A stretch of DNA of 64,000 nucleotides from Nocardia beijingensis NBRC 16342 (GCF_001612785.1 NZ_BDBC01000001.1:1-64000); one strand, 5' to 3'; numbered from the stretch's first letter, positions 22,570 through 31,925 are shown. The notes: generated from the letters alone by a model not told the origin. Numbers and translations: made by a program.

Positions 22570-23916
22570 TCAGGCCGTCGAAGCGCCGCCGTAGGGCGGC
22601 AGCTGCGGTAGTCGCTCGGCGAGCAGCCAGCTGTCCCAGAGTGGGCGCAGCGACACCAGGCTGTAGTGCCCGGCCAGGTCGGTGAATTCCTCCGTGGTCA
22701 CCGACGAGTGACGGTAGCGAATGGTCCATTCCCGGAGCAGGTCGAAGAAGGTCGAGTCGCCGAATTCCAGGCGCAGCGCGTGCAGGGTGAGCGCACCCCG
22801 TTTGTAGACGCGATCGTCGAACATGCGTTGCGGTCCCGGATCGCCGATGACGATGTCCTGGGGCTCGCGTGCCAGGTTGTGCCGCGCGGCGCGGGCCAGC
22901 TGGTCGGCGGTCGGCCCGCCCGCCGCCTCCGACCAGATCCATTCCGCGTAGCAGGCGAAGCCTTCGTGCAGCCAGATGTCCCGCCACTGCCGGATGGTCA
23001 GGCTGTTGCCGAACCACTGGTGCGCGAGCTCGTGGGCGACCAGCCGTTCCGCGCCGCGTCGGCCGTCGCAGTGGTTGGCGCCGAAGATGGAGATGCCCTG
23101 GGCTTCGATCGGGATCTCCAGCTCGTCGTCGGTGACGACCACGGTGTAGTCGGCGAACGGGTAGGGACCGAATTTCTCGCTGAAGACTTCGAGCATCCTC
23201 GGCTGACGAGCGAAGTCGTGATCGAAGTCGGCGCGCAGCCGCGGCGGCAGGATCGCGTGCATCGGCACCGGGGAGTGCGAAGAACCGATGCGGTGCTTGC
23301 GATAGTGACCGATCTGGATGGTGGCCAGGTAGCTCGACATCGGCTCGACCTGCTCGTACACCCAGGTGGTCTGGCTGGACTTGGTCTGCTTGCGCAGCAG
23401 GATCCCGTTGGCCACCGCGTAGTACGGCGAATCGGTCGTGATCGAGATCCGGTAGCTGGCTTTGGAACTCGGGTGATCGTCACACGGGAACCAGGACGCG
23501 GCGCCGTTGGGCTGGCTGGCCACGATCGCGCCTTCGGTGAGCTCTTCCCAGCCCACCTCGCCCCAGGGCCCGCGCACCGGTCTCGGCGTGCCGCCGTACT
23601 GCACCACGAGCGCGAGCACGCCGCCGGCCGGAATCCGCTGTGCCGGCGTGACGACGAGCTTGCCGTGCTGGTGGGCGAACTTCGCGGCCTTGATCCCGTT
23701 GACCGACACTTTCGACACGCTCAGCGCCTGGCCGAGATCGAGCGCGAACCGGGTGCGCGCCTCGGTGGTCACGGCGGTGATCGCGGCGCGCCCGGTGAGC
23801 CGGTTGGCGGACACCCGGTAGGTCAGCTCCAGTTCGTACCGGGAAACCCGGTACCCCCGGTTGCCGTTCTGCGGGAGGTACTCGTCGATGGGGGCTTCGT
23901 AGAACTTGCCCGCCAT
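22570..23916 (-). CDS. M1-family zinc metallopeptidase
   Basis: 448 aa. The ATG at 23916 shares a base with the stop of the NRPS-like gene (TGATG). Zinc site: HELAHQWFGN with the third ligand Glu in WLHEGFACYAEW. The substrate-binding loop is the bacterial form EIPIEAQGISIFG in place of GAMEN. An N-terminal beta-saddle domain (residues 1-190) is present; the protein is shorter than full aminopeptidase N because the C-terminal helical domain is absent, as in many actinobacterial M1 peptidases. Coupling to a Pls/PosA-type synthetase suggests that it matures or protects against the peptide product. Confidence 0.88.
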   Translation of the reverse strand: MAGKFYEAPIDEYLPQNGNRGYRVSRYELELTYRVSANRLTGRAAITAVTTEARTRFALDLGQALSVSKVSVNGIKAAKFAHQHGKLVVTPAQRIPAGGVLALVVQYGGTPRPVRGPWGEVGWEELTEGAIVASQPNGAASWFPCDDHPSSKASYRISITTDSPYYAVANGILLRKQTKSSQTTWVYEQVEPMSSYLATIQIGHYRKHRIGSSHSPVPMHAILPPRLRADFDHDFARQPRMLEVFSEKFGPYPFADYTVVVTDDELEIPIEAQGISIFGANHCDGRRGAERLVAHELAHQWFGNSLTIRQWRDIWLHEGFACYAEWIWSEAAGGPTADQLARAARHNLAREPQDIVIGDPGPQRMFDDRVYKRGALTLHALRLEFGDSTFFDLLREWTIRYRHSSVTTEEFTDLAGHYSLVSLRPLWDSWLLAERLPQLPPYGGASTA

Positions 23917-26900
23917 CAGCGCGCCCCGGGATCGCCCGTGAACCAAGGCGCGATCGGGTTGCCCCACCAGCGCGTCGAGGCCGGCACCGCGTCACCGCGC
24001 ATCACCAGGGAAGCCGGGCCGATGGTCGCGCCGTCGCCGAGCGTCGACGCGGGCAAGGCCACGCAGTGCGGACCGAGGGTGGCGCCCGCGCCGAGGGTGA
24101 CGGTGTCCATGGCCATGATCCGGTCGTGGAACAGGTGGGTCTGCACCACACACCCGCGTTCCACGGTCGCGCCGTCGCCGAGAGTCACCAGATCCGCCTC
24201 CGGTAGCCAGTAGGACTCGCACCATACCCCGCTGCCGATCTCGGCGCCGAGCCCGCGAAGCCAGAGGTTCAGCACGGGCGTCCCGGTCGCCGCGCGTGCG
24301 AACCACGGCGCGGCAACCGTTTCCACGAAGGTGTCGGAGACCTCGTTGCGCCAGACGAACGAACTCCACAGCGGATGCTCCTCGGCGCGGATGCGGCCGA
24401 CCAGCAACCATTTGGCGGCCACCGAACTCGCCCCCGCTACGGCGCCGGCCGCCAGCAGCACCAGCCCACTGAGCAGCGCGGCGGCCAGGTGGCCGAAGGT
24501 TTGCGCGAGCCAGGCGAGGACGCACAGCACACCGAGACCGATCGCGAAGGTCACCAGAACGGGGATCAAGCGGCAGGTCTCAACGACGCCGCGGGCGACG
24601 CGCAGGCGGGCGGGCGGATCGAAGGTGCGCGCCGTGTCGGCGTTCTCCGCGGCGCGGCGCAGCCGGACCGGCGGGCTGCCAAGCCAGGACGAACCCGGCT
24701 TCGCTTTGGACGGCGCCGCCGACAACACCGCGACCAACCCGTTCTTCGGCACCCGCCGCCCGGGGGCGGTCATACCGGAGTTGCCGAGGAAGGCGCGCTT
24801 GCCGACCTTCGCCGCACCGATGTGCAGCCAGCCGCCGCCGAGTTCGTAGCCGGCGATCATGGTGTCGTCGGCCAGGAACGCACCGTCGGCGACGGTGGTG
24901 AACTTCGGCAGCAGCAGCACCGTGGACGCCTCGACGCTCTTGCCGACCTTCGCGCCGAGCAAACGCAGCCACACCGGGGTGAGCAGGCTGGCGTACAGCG
25001 GGAACAGGAAGGTCCGCGCGGAATCCAGCAGGCGCTCGGTGGCCCATGCCTGCCAGCCGACCCGGCTGCGCACCGGATGGTAACCCTCGGTCAGGCCGAT
25101 GCTCAGCAGCCGGACCGCGACGATGGTCGCCGCGGCGTAGACGCCGAGACTCAGCAGGGTCGCGAAGGGAAGTACGGCGAACCCCCGCGCGACGCCGTCC
25201 GCGAGCGTGCCGGTGTCGCGAACGCACCAGGCGAGGAACGCGCCACCGGCGCCGATACCGAGAATCGGCATGGCGGCCAGAGCCATCGACGTGATGCCGA
25301 ATACGCCGACCCAGCGCCGGGCTCTCGCTGGCGTGTGCGCGGGCCAGCGGTGCTGGGCTTTGCCCACCTTCACCGCGGGCGAACCGGCCCACTCCTGCTC
25401 CGCTTTCACCTTGCCCGCCACCGCCGAGCCGGGCGCCACCTCGGCGTTCCTGCCGATCCTCGTGCCGGGCATGAGGATCGAGCGCGATCCGACCACCGCG
25501 CCGGGGCCGATGCTGATCGGGCCGACATGCACCACGTCGCCGTCGATCCAGTAGCCGGACAGATCGACCTCCGGCTCGACGCTGCACCCGTCGCCGAGTT
25601 CGAGCATGCCCGTGACCGGCGGGAGGCTGTGCAGGTCGACGCCCTTGCCGATCTTCGCGCCGAGCGCGCGGGCGAACGGCACCATCCACGGGGCGCCGGA
25701 CAGGTTCTCCGCGCCGCTGGCCTCGGACAGGCGCACGGCCGCCCACAACCGCAGATGCACCGAGCCGCCGCGGGGGTAGCGCCCCGGACGGACGCCGCGC
25801 AGCAGCAACCGCGCGCCCGCCACGCAGATCGCCATGCGGCCGAGCGGCGAGATGAACAGCAGGAACGCGACCAGCGTCCACCACCAGGACAGCCGAGGCA
25901 GCCACGGCAGCGAGCCGGACCAAGCCGCGATATTGCCGACGATCGCCAGCCAGGTGAACCACTGCAGTCCGGTGAGCGTGGTGAGCGGGATGGTGGCGAG
26001 CACCTGCGCGGCTTGCGCGAGCCGCGGCGTCGGCCGCACCGTCCGGTCGGCGACGGCCACGGCGGGCGTGGTCTGCTCCAGCAGTTCGGCGAGCGCGCCG
26101 AGGCGGGGGTGATCGTAGACGTCGGCGACGGCGATCTGCGGATACCGTTCGCGCAGTGCGGTGACCAACTGCGCCGCCGCGAGCGAGCCACCGCCCAGGT
26201 CGAAGAAATCCGCGTCGAGATCGCCGACCTCGGCGCCGAGGATGGCATCCCAGAGCCCGGCGATCCACAGGGCCGTGCCGGTCAGCTCGTTGTCGTCGTC
26301 GTCATCGGCGGCGTTGGGCAGCGGCCATGGCAGCGCGTCGCGGTCGACTTTGCCGGAGGTGCGGGTGGGCAACTCACCGACCACGGCGAGCCGGGGCACC
26401 AGCGGCGCGGGAAGCCGACCGGCGAGGACGGCGCGCGCGGCCTTGGCGTCGAAATCCGGTCCAGGCCCGGTCAGATAGCCGACCAGAAGCTTGTTGCCCG
26501 CTTTGGTGGTCCGGATGGCCGCCGCGGCGCCGGTGACGCCGGGCAGGTGCTGCAGAGCGTTGTCGATCTCGCCGAGTTCGATGCGCCGCCCGCCCAGCTT
26601 GATCTGATCGTCGGCGCGGCCGAGGAAGACCAGACCGGCGCTGTCGTTGCGCACCAGGTCGCCGCTGCGGTACGCGCGCTCCCAGCCGACGGAGGCCAGC
26701 GGCGCGTACTTCTGCGCGTCCTTGACCGGATCGAGGTAGCGGGCGAGTCCGACGCCGCCGATCACCAATTCGCCGGATTCCCCCTCGGCCACCGGGTTAC
26801 CCGCCGCGTCCACGACGACCAGGTCCCAGCCGTTGAGCGGCAATCCGATTCGGATCGGCCATCGACCGTCCAAGCGCGCGGCGCACGCGACGACGGTGGC

Positions 26901-27827
26901 TTCGGTGGGGCCGTAGGTGTTCCACACCTCACGCGTCGCATCGCTGTTTCCGGCGAGCCGCTCGGCGAGTTCCGGCGGAACGGCCTCACCGCCGAAGATG
27001 AGCAGGCGCACCGCCTCCAGCGCCTCGACCGGCCAGGTCGCCGCCAGCGTCGGGACGGTCGAGACCACGGTGATCCGCCGCCGCACCAGCCAGGGGCCGA
27101 GATCGGCGCCGGTGCGCACCAGCTCGCGCGGCGCCGGCACCAGGCAGGCTCCGTTGCGCCAGGCCAGCCACATCTCCTCGCAGGACGCGTCGAAGGCGAC
27201 CGACAGACCGGCGAGCACCCGGTCGCCGGGACCGAGCGGGGCGTCCTGGCAGAACAGCTCGGCTTCCGCGTCGACGAAGGCGGCCGCGTTGCGGTGAGTG
27301 ACGGCAACGCCTTTCGGCGTTCCGGTGGAGCCGGAGGTGAAGATGATCCAGGCGTCGTCGCCGGGAGTGGGCAGCGTCGACCAGCTTTCCGCACGCTCCC
27401 GCTCCGCCGCGCGGATGCCCGCGGCCGTGGTCTCGATGCCGTCCGCGGTCACGATCGCGGTGACCTGCGCCTCGCCGAAGACCAGTCGAGCGCGCTCGTC
27501 GGGATCGTCGGCGTCGACCGGAACGTAGGCTGCCCCGGAGTACAGGACGGCGAGAATGGTCACGTAGAGCCCGCGGGTGCCCGACGGGATGCGCACGCCG
27601 ACCCGATCGCCCGGCCGCACACCCGCGGTGGCGAGACGGGCCATGGTCTTCTCGATCTCGACGACCAGCTCCAGGTAGGACAGCACCACGTGGCCGTCGT
27701 CGATGGCGGGAGCTTCGGGATGGGCGAGCGCCGTCGCGGTCAGGATGTCGACCAGCGTCCTGGCCTGCGGCGCGCGGTCGCCGCGTGACAGCGGGCGCGC
27801 CTGCGCGTCGACGTCTGTCTCGAGCAT
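23916..27827 (-). CDS. Pls/PosA-family NRPS-like protein (A-T-membrane-tandem C-terminal domains)
   Basis: 1303 aa. The ATG at 27827 has GGAG at 6 nt; two earlier in-frame starts are possible. Residues about 20-520: adenylation domain with IIFTSGSTGTPKG, NTYGPTEATV, YRSGDLV and GRADDQIKLGGRRIELGEID, ending PTRTSGKVDRDALPW. Residues about 530-610: carrier domain with LGGGSLAAAQL as phosphopantetheine site. Then several membrane helices, with hexapeptide-repeat (left-handed beta-helix) blocks such as VHVGPISIGPGAVVG and VTLGAGATLGPHCVA. This is the architecture of epsilon-poly-lysine synthetase (Pls) and relatives, which polymerise one amino acid without release domains. The amino acid used is not read here. 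Confidence 0.9.
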   Translation of the reverse strand: MLETDVDAQARPLSRGDRAPQARTLVDILTATALAHPEAPAIDDGHVVLSYLELVVEIEKTMARLATAGVRPGDRVGVRIPSGTRGLYVTILAVLYSGAAYVPVDADDPDERARLVFGEAQVTAIVTADGIETTAAGIRAAERERAESWSTLPTPGDDAWIIFTSGSTGTPKGVAVTHRNAAAFVDAEAELFCQDAPLGPGDRVLAGLSVAFDASCEEMWLAWRNGACLVPAPRELVRTGADLGPWLVRRRITVVSTVPTLAATWPVEALEAVRLLIFGGEAVPPELAERLAGNSDATREVWNTYGPTEATVVACAARLDGRWPIRIGLPLNGWDLVVVDAAGNPVAEGESGELVIGGVGLARYLDPVKDAQKYAPLASVGWERAYRSGDLVRNDSAGLVFLGRADDQIKLGGRRIELGEIDNALQHLPGVTGAAAAIRTTKAGNKLLVGYLTGPGPDFDAKAARAVLAGRLPAPLVPRLAVVGELPTRTSGKVDRDALPWPLPNAADDDDDNELTGTALWIAGLWDAILGAEVGDLDADFFDLGGGSLAAAQLVTALRERYPQIAVADVYDHPRLGALAELLEQTTPAVAVADRTVRPTPRLAQAAQVLATIPLTTLTGLQWFTWLAIVGNIAAWSGSLPWLPRLSWWWTLVAFLLFISPLGRMAICVAGARLLLRGVRPGRYPRGGSVHLRLWAAVRLSEASGAENLSGAPWMVPFARALGAKIGKGVDLHSLPPVTGMLELGDGCSVEPEVDLSGYWIDGDVVHVGPISIGPGAVVGSRSILMPGTRIGRNAEVAPGSAVAGKVKAEQEWAGSPAVKVGKAQHRWPAHTPARARRWVGVFGITSMALAAMPILGIGAGGAFLAWCVRDTGTLADGVARGFAVLPFATLLSLGVYAAATIVAVRLLSIGLTEGYHPVRSRVGWQAWATERLLDSARTFLFPLYASLLTPVWLRLLGAKVGKSVEASTVLLLPKFTTVADGAFLADDTMIAGYELGGGWLHIGAAKVGKRAFLGNSGMTAPGRRVPKNGLVAVLSAAPSKAKPGSSWLGSPPVRLRRAAENADTARTFDPPARLRVARGVVETCRLIPVLVTFAIGLGVLCVLAWLAQTFGHLAAALLSGLVLLAAGAVAGASSVAAKWLLVGRIRAEEHPLWSSFVWRNEVSDTFVETVAAPWFARAATGTPVLNLWLRGLGAEIGSGVWCESYWLPEADLVTLGDGATVERGCVVQTHLFHDRIMAMDTVTLGAGATLGPHCVALPASTLGDGATIGPASLVMRGDAVPASTRWWGNPIAPWFTGDPGAR

Positions 27828-28488
27828 GGTGCTCCGCGCACCTCCCATCGACTTGCCCCACACTTTCGCGTTGTTTGTGTCATAGCTGGGTTACCAAAGG
27901 GCAAACGCCGCGATGGCCAATCGTCCACGGTACCCGGGCTTGTCGTCGTCCGTTGTTCACCTGACCCGACGACGGACCGACCGGCGCGGTGCGCGTTGTT
28001 GCAGGTGGGACGGATATTCGCCGTCGCGGCACGGCAATTGCTGGTCGGCGGGACGCCGTTCGGTTCGCCGGAAGATCGCTGTTTCGGGGATGTGATTCCG
28101 CTCATCGAAGCGGTGCGGATCCGCGATGGGCACGCCGGACCGAGGATCGCTCCGGTCCGCCATGGCCGCGGCAGGCCGACGCGGTTCGCGACGACGCTCG
28201 AGGCCGGACGGCAGGCCGGTGCGGGGGACATTCGGGAAGCGATATCCGCGTGAAAGCTGGTGCGGTACAGAATCGCCTTCGACTCCCTCCGGCCTGCCGG
28301 TAACCGCCGAGCGAACCGCGGAGGACCGGTCGCGTCGCGGGGCCGCGGCCGCGCGCGCCAGTTGCGGAGGGACCTGCGGAAACCCCGAGGTGGACGCGGC
28401 TCGCGTGTTGTCGTGGGGGTGCTTGTAATGGCTCGCGTGCGGTGGTTATCTCCACGCGGTGCTCGTGGGGACTCGGGGTCGAGCGTGG
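27828..28488. other. Intergenic region without a supported gene
   Basis: 660 nt between the NRPS-like start and the promoter of the SAM-IV-controlled gene. Open frames exist on both strands (for example plus 27996-28253), but they lack a start with Shine-Dalgarno and recognisable families. An AT-richer patch at 27865-27900 likely holds the NRPS promoter. Confidence 0.4.
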
Positions 28489-28518
28489 TTGACAGCGCCG
28501 GGGCGCTTCTGCCACCCT
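28489..28518 (+). promoter_or_regulatory. Putative promoter of the SAM-IV riboswitch transcript
   Basis: A perfect TTGACA (28489-28494) is followed after 18 nt by CACCCT, a weak -10 keeping the A2 and T6 positions. Transcription would start just before the riboswitch at 28526. Confidence 0.5.
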
Positions 28519-28525
28519 CGGGTCA

Positions 28526-28640
28526 GGTCATGAGTGCCAGCGCGAAGCCCCGGCTTGCTGGCCGGCAACCCTCCTCCGCGGTGGGGTGCTCCGGGTGACG
28601 ACCCGGCCGCCGCCCATCCGGGCGCGGCAAGCGCGGACTC
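28526..28640 (+). ncRNA. SAM-IV riboswitch
   Basis: The sequence begins GGTCATGAGTGCCAGCG, continues with AAGCCCCGGCTTGCTGGCCG and GCAACCCTCC...GCGGTGGGGTGC, and closes with GGGTGACGACC. These are the conserved blocks of the actinobacterial SAM-IV riboswitch, including the SAM-binding core shared with SAM-I and the 5' GGTCA / 3' TGACC closing pairing. A further GC hairpin follows before the start codon at 28688 and could be the expression platform. SAM-IV RNAs switch off sulphur/methionine-related genes when S-adenosylmethionine is abundant. The 3' boundary is approximate. Confidence 0.88.
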
Positions 28641-28687
28641 GACGAATCATTTCGATTGCGGGTCCCTGAGCCGACGGGATTCACGTG

Positions 28688-30007
28688 ATGACTACGACTG
28701 TCGACAACACCTGTGCCGCTCTCGCCCGGGTCTCCGGCGACGAACTGCGTGTGCCGCTGGTGCAAGGCGGAACGGCCACCTACGCCAACTTCGACTACGC
28801 GGCGAGCGCTCCGGCATTGGCCCAGGTCACCGACCGGGTGCAGCAGTTGCTGCCGTACTACGCGAGCGTGCACCGAGGTGCGGGCTACGCCTCGCGGATC
28901 TCCACCGAGTGCTACGAGGCCGCCCGCGGTTCGGTCGCCCGGTTCCTCGACGCCGCCGACGACCAGGTGGTGGTGTTCACCCGCAACACCACCGACTCGC
29001 TGAACCTGCTCGCGTCCTGCGTCCCGGGTGACACCGTGGTGCTCGACATCGAGCACCACGCCAACTTCCTGCCGTGGACCAGGCGGGGCAGGCGCGTCGT
29101 GCGGGCCGCCGGCACGGTCGAGGAGACCATCGGCAGGCTGGTCGCCGAACTGTGCAGCAGGCCGGCGGCATTGCTCGCGGTGACCGGCGCGTCGAACGTG
29201 ACCGGGGAGGTGCTGCCGCTGGAGCGGCTGGCCACCGTCGCGCATCAGTGCGGTGCCCGGATCCTGGTAGATGCGGCCCAGCTGGCTCCGCACCGGCGAA
29301 TCAGCTTGCGGGCGTGCGGTATCGACTACCTGGCGTTCTCCGGGCACAAGCTCTACGCGCCGTTCGGCGCTGGTGTGCTCGTCGGCAGGCGGGATTGGCT
29401 CGACGCGGCCGGGCCCTACCTCGCCGGCGGCGGCGCGGTGCGTGAAGTGAGCACCGACGCGGCCGAGTGGGCGCCCGCTCCGCAGCGGCACGAAGCCGGG
29501 TCGCCGAACGTGCTCGGCGCCGCCGCGCTGGCCGCCGCCTGTGACGCGCTCTGTGCCATCGACGCCGAAACCCTTGCCGCGCACGAACACCGGCTCGCCG
29601 ACCGTCTCCGCGACGGCTTGGCCGCGATTCCCGGCGTCCGGCTGGTGCGCATCTGGACCGACAGTCCCGACGCCGTCGGCATCGTCGCCTTCACCCTGGA
29701 CGATTTCGCCCCCGGCCAGGTCGCCTCCTATCTCTCCGCCGAACACGGCATCGGCGTGCGCGACGGACGCTTCTGCGCCCACCCGCTGCTCACCCGGCTC
29801 GGCTTGGACGGCGCACTGCGCGCCAGCATCGGCCTCGGCACCACTTCCACCGATGTGGACCGCCTGATCGACGCGATCGCCGCCCTGGTCGAAACCGGCC
29901 CTGCCTGGAACTACACCGCCGAGAACGGCGTGTGGAACCCCACCCCCGAAACCCGCCCCTTCACCTCGACCGCCCCCACCGGCGCGGCCCCCTGCCTCGT
30001 CGGCTGA
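28688..30007 (+). CDS. Class-V aminotransferase / cysteine-desulfurase-like PLP enzyme
   Basis: 439 aa from the ATG at 28688; a GTG one codon earlier is better spaced from GGGA and equally possible. Fold type I PLP features: NFDYAASAPA at the N-terminus, HHANFLPW, ILVDAAQLAPH with the PLP-binding Asp, and SGHKLYAPFGAG with the Schiff-base Lys. The C-terminus has GIGVRDGRFCAHPLL with a Cys in the region of the SufS-type active-site loop, then RASIGLGTT. It most resembles SufS/CsdA-like desulfurases and selenocysteine-lyase-like proteins. Control by a SAM-IV riboswitch puts it in sulphur amino acid metabolism. The last 45 residues are a Pro/Thr-rich tail. Confidence 0.85.
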   Translation: MTTTVDNTCAALARVSGDELRVPLVQGGTATYANFDYAASAPALAQVTDRVQQLLPYYASVHRGAGYASRISTECYEAARGSVARFLDAADDQVVVFTRNTTDSLNLLASCVPGDTVVLDIEHHANFLPWTRRGRRVVRAAGTVEETIGRLVAELCSRPAALLAVTGASNVTGEVLPLERLATVAHQCGARILVDAAQLAPHRRISLRACGIDYLAFSGHKLYAPFGAGVLVGRRDWLDAAGPYLAGGGAVREVSTDAAEWAPAPQRHEAGSPNVLGAAALAAACDALCAIDAETLAAHEHRLADRLRDGLAAIPGVRLVRIWTDSPDAVGIVAFTLDDFAPGQVASYLSAEHGIGVRDGRFCAHPLLTRLGLDGALRASIGLGTTSTDVDRLIDAIAALVETGPAWNYTAENGVWNPTPETRPFTSTAPTGAAPCLVG

Positions 30008-30061
30008 AGCCGCGTTTGCCCCTCGGATTCATCGAAGAGGGCACTTCAGCTGCCACGCGTT

Positions 30062-30077
30062 ATAGCATTCATGCTAT
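30062..30077. promoter_or_regulatory. Perfect inverted repeat overlapping the toxin start codon
   Basis: ATAGCAT (30062-30068) and ATGCTAT (30071-30077) are perfectly inverted across TC. The right arm overlaps the ATG at 30076. This is a likely autoregulatory site for the HigA-type protein encoded downstream. Confidence 0.6.
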
Positions 30078-30431
30078 GGGCTGGGGTATTGTGGAGTTGG
30101 AACCGGAGGTACGCGATTGGGTGGAAAGGCTCCCCGCGGTCGCATTCGCCCGGGTGGCTTTCTACATCGATTTGCTCGAGGACAAGGGACCGTTGCTCGG
30201 CGAGCCGTATACCCGGCAGCTAGACGGTAAGCTGCGGGAACTGCGGTTCTTTTGGACAGTTTCGCGGTTCGGCTCACCTACTGGATTGCGCCTGGGCGTC
30301 GGATCGTGATGCTGACCGTATTCGTCAAGACGAGGATGCGGGAGCATGCCGAGGTCGAGCGAGCGCGACGAGCGCTCGACCGCTGCATCGCGGAGCGGCA
30401 TACGGCCGAGGAGGATGAGATCAATGGCTGA
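30076..30431 (+). pseudogene. HigB/RelE-type (Gp49-like) toxin gene with a 1-nt frameshift
   Basis: From the ATG at 30076 the protein reads MGWGIVELEPEVRDWVERL...GKLRELRF, the N-terminal half of a Gp49-like HigB toxin. It then changes to an unrelated sequence and stops at 30309. Shifting frame at the TTTT run (30250-30253) restores LDSFAVRLTYWIAPGRRIVM, LTVFVKTRMREHAEVERARR and IAERHTAEEDE, the expected C-terminal half, ending TGA at 30429-30431 and overlapping higA by 8 nt. One missing base explains this. A true mutation, a sequencing error or programmed frameshifting are the options; no classical slippery heptamer is seen. Confidence 0.82.
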
Positions 30432-30717
30432 GCGTGGTGATTGGGCGGAAATCAGGAACCGCCGCATGAAGGAGCCCGGCGCCGCGGAAGCATACGAGGC
30501 GGCTCGGTTGGCTTATGAACTGGGGCGGACGATCCGGCGGCTGCGCGAGGAACGAGGCTGGAGTCAGACCGGACTGGCCGACGCCGCGGGTATGACCCAG
30601 TCCGCGGTCGCCAGGTTCGAGGCGGGTGGGACGGTGCCCAGCCTTCCTGTGCTGGAGCGGCTGGCTCGTGCGCTCGACGCCGAGTTGGTGGTGCAGGTGC
30701 GGCCGAGAGTGGCGTAG
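30424..30717 (+). CDS. higA: HigA-type XRE antitoxin
   Basis: 97 aa, ATG at 30424 overlapping the toxin reading frame by 8 nt. Residues 30-90 are an XRE helix-turn-helix: LGRTIRRLREERGWSQTGLADAAGMTQSAVARFEAGGTVPSL. The N-terminal 30 residues (EIRNRRMKEPGAAEAYEAA) are typical of HigA partners of Gp49-like toxins. It would neutralise HigB and repress the operon, probably at the inverted repeat 30062-30077. With the toxin frame broken it may persist as a plain regulator. Confidence 0.85.
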   Translation: MAERGDWAEIRNRRMKEPGAAEAYEAARLAYELGRTIRRLREERGWSQTGLADAAGMTQSAVARFEAGGTVPSLPVLERLARALDAELVVQVRPRVA

Positions 30718-30729
30718 CGGAACTCCGGG

Positions 30730-31284
30730 TCAGTCGCCGAGCGGGGTCGGTCGGTAGTAGCGCCCGTTGTAGTACAGCAGTGGTGCGGCCGACGGCTTCT
30801 CGTCGGTGTCGTCGTGGACTCGGGTGACCAGCCCGACGACGAAGGTGTGGTCGCCGATGGGGATCAGTTGGTGCACCGTGGCGCGCAGCCAGATGGGGGT
30901 GCCGTGCAGGACCGGTTCGCCGGTCTCGAGGGTGGTCCACAGGGATCGGTCGCTGAAGCGCTCCTGCGCGGTGCGGGAGAACCGGTGGGCCAGGTGCTGC
31001 TGGTGTTCGCCGAGGAAGTGGATGACGACGGACTCGGCGTCCAGCATGCCGGCCAGGCTGGAGGAGGTGTGCGCGATGTTGAACGACACCAGCGGCGGGT
31101 CCAGCGACAGCGAGGCGAAGGAGGTCGCGGTGAAGCCAACCGGCCCCTGCGGCGATCGCAGCGTGACGACGGTGACGCCGGCCGGATAGTGGCGCATGGA
31201 CGCGCGATATTGCTCCGCGGTGATGCCGCTCAGATCATCCGGGACTCGTAGGTCCGTTTCCGGCCGTGGTGCGTCGGTCACCAC
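30730..31284 (-). CDS. Flavin reductase domain protein
   Basis: 184 aa, GTG start at 31284. The flavin-reductase-like fold is clear: [31 protein letters not shown], then a later VVGLVTRVH and a C-terminal [10 protein letters not shown]. Members supply reduced FMN/FAD to two-component monooxygenases such as HsaAB in sterol catabolism. No oxygenase partner is adjacent. Convergent with higA. Confidence 0.88.
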   Translation of the reverse strand: MVTDAPRPETDLRVPDDLSGITAEQYRASMRHYPAGVTVVTLRSPQGPVGFTATSFASLSLDPPLVSFNIAHTSSSLAGMLDAESVVIHFLGEHQQHLAHRFSRTAQERFSDRSLWTTLETGEPVLHGTPIWLRATVHQLIPIGDHTFVVGLVTRVHDDTDEKPSAAPLLYYNGRYYRPTPLGD

Positions 31285-31394
31285 ACGAAACTACGCCCAG
31301 TTTCCCCGCCCACGACGGTGGCGTGCGTCGCACCCGGCCGGTGACCTGGGCGCCCCGGCGGCGTGACGTGCGCTTTTCGAGACGCTCGCACCGG

Positions 31395-31871
31395 TCAATC
31401 GACGTCGATCGGCAGCCCCGCGGTGATCCGCAGCAGTTCCGGGAACGACGTGCGGAAGACGGTGTTCGGATGCCCGCCCGCGGCCCACAGCTCGCGATGG
31501 CGAGCCAGCGCGTTGTCCACCCAGGTGGGCAGGTTGGTCGGGTGGCCGACCGGTGCGACGCCGCCGATGGGCTGGCCGGTCACCTCGCGCACCATGGTCG
31601 CGGGGGCGCGGGTCAGCGTTCCTTCCAGGCGCGCGCCGGTCTTCGCCAGATCGACCTGGTGCGCCCCCGAGACCAGCAGGAGCACCGGGTCGTCGTCGAG
31701 CAGGAACACCAGCGACTTCGTGATCGCGCCCACGTCGACGCCCAGTGCCCGCGCGGCGTCGGCGGCGGTGTGGGTCGGCTCCGGCTGGGCGACGATGAGA
31801 CCGTGATGGCCGCGGGAGATGAGGGTGTCGGCGACCCGGCAGGCGACCGGTGGCAATGACGACCTGCGCAT
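31395..31871 (-). CDS. YbaK/ProX-type aminoacyl-tRNA deacylase
   Basis: 158 aa, ATG at 31871. Family pattern: TAADAARALGVDVGAITKSLVFLLDDDPVLLLVSGAHQVDL, with the conserved Lys in AITKSLVF, then GGVAPVGHP and a final GGHPNTVFRTS. YbaK-type proteins hydrolyse mischarged tRNA, for example Cys-tRNA(Pro). It stands alone between the flavin reductase and UraD-like genes in the same direction. Confidence 0.88.
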   Translation of the reverse strand: MRRSSLPPVACRVADTLISRGHHGLIVAQPEPTHTAADAARALGVDVGAITKSLVFLLDDDPVLLLVSGAHQVDLAKTGARLEGTLTRAPATMVREVTGQPIGGVAPVGHPTNLPTWVDNALARHRELWAAGGHPNTVFRTSFPELLRITAGLPIDVD

Positions 31872-31925
31872 CCCATCAGGGTAGAGCGATAGCGGACCAG
31901 ACGCCGGGCAAGTCGCGCTGTCGGT

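Noticed and set aside
22570..23916. M1 peptidase judged inactive for lack of GAMEN
   Set aside because: Many bacterial M1 peptidases carry an ExQ-type loop here, and the HExxH and third Glu ligand are intact.
24375..27788. 1137-codon plus-strand open frame
   Set aside because: It is antisense to the NRPS-like gene; the translation is Arg/Gly/Ala-rich without any family motif, a known effect of GC-rich codon bias.
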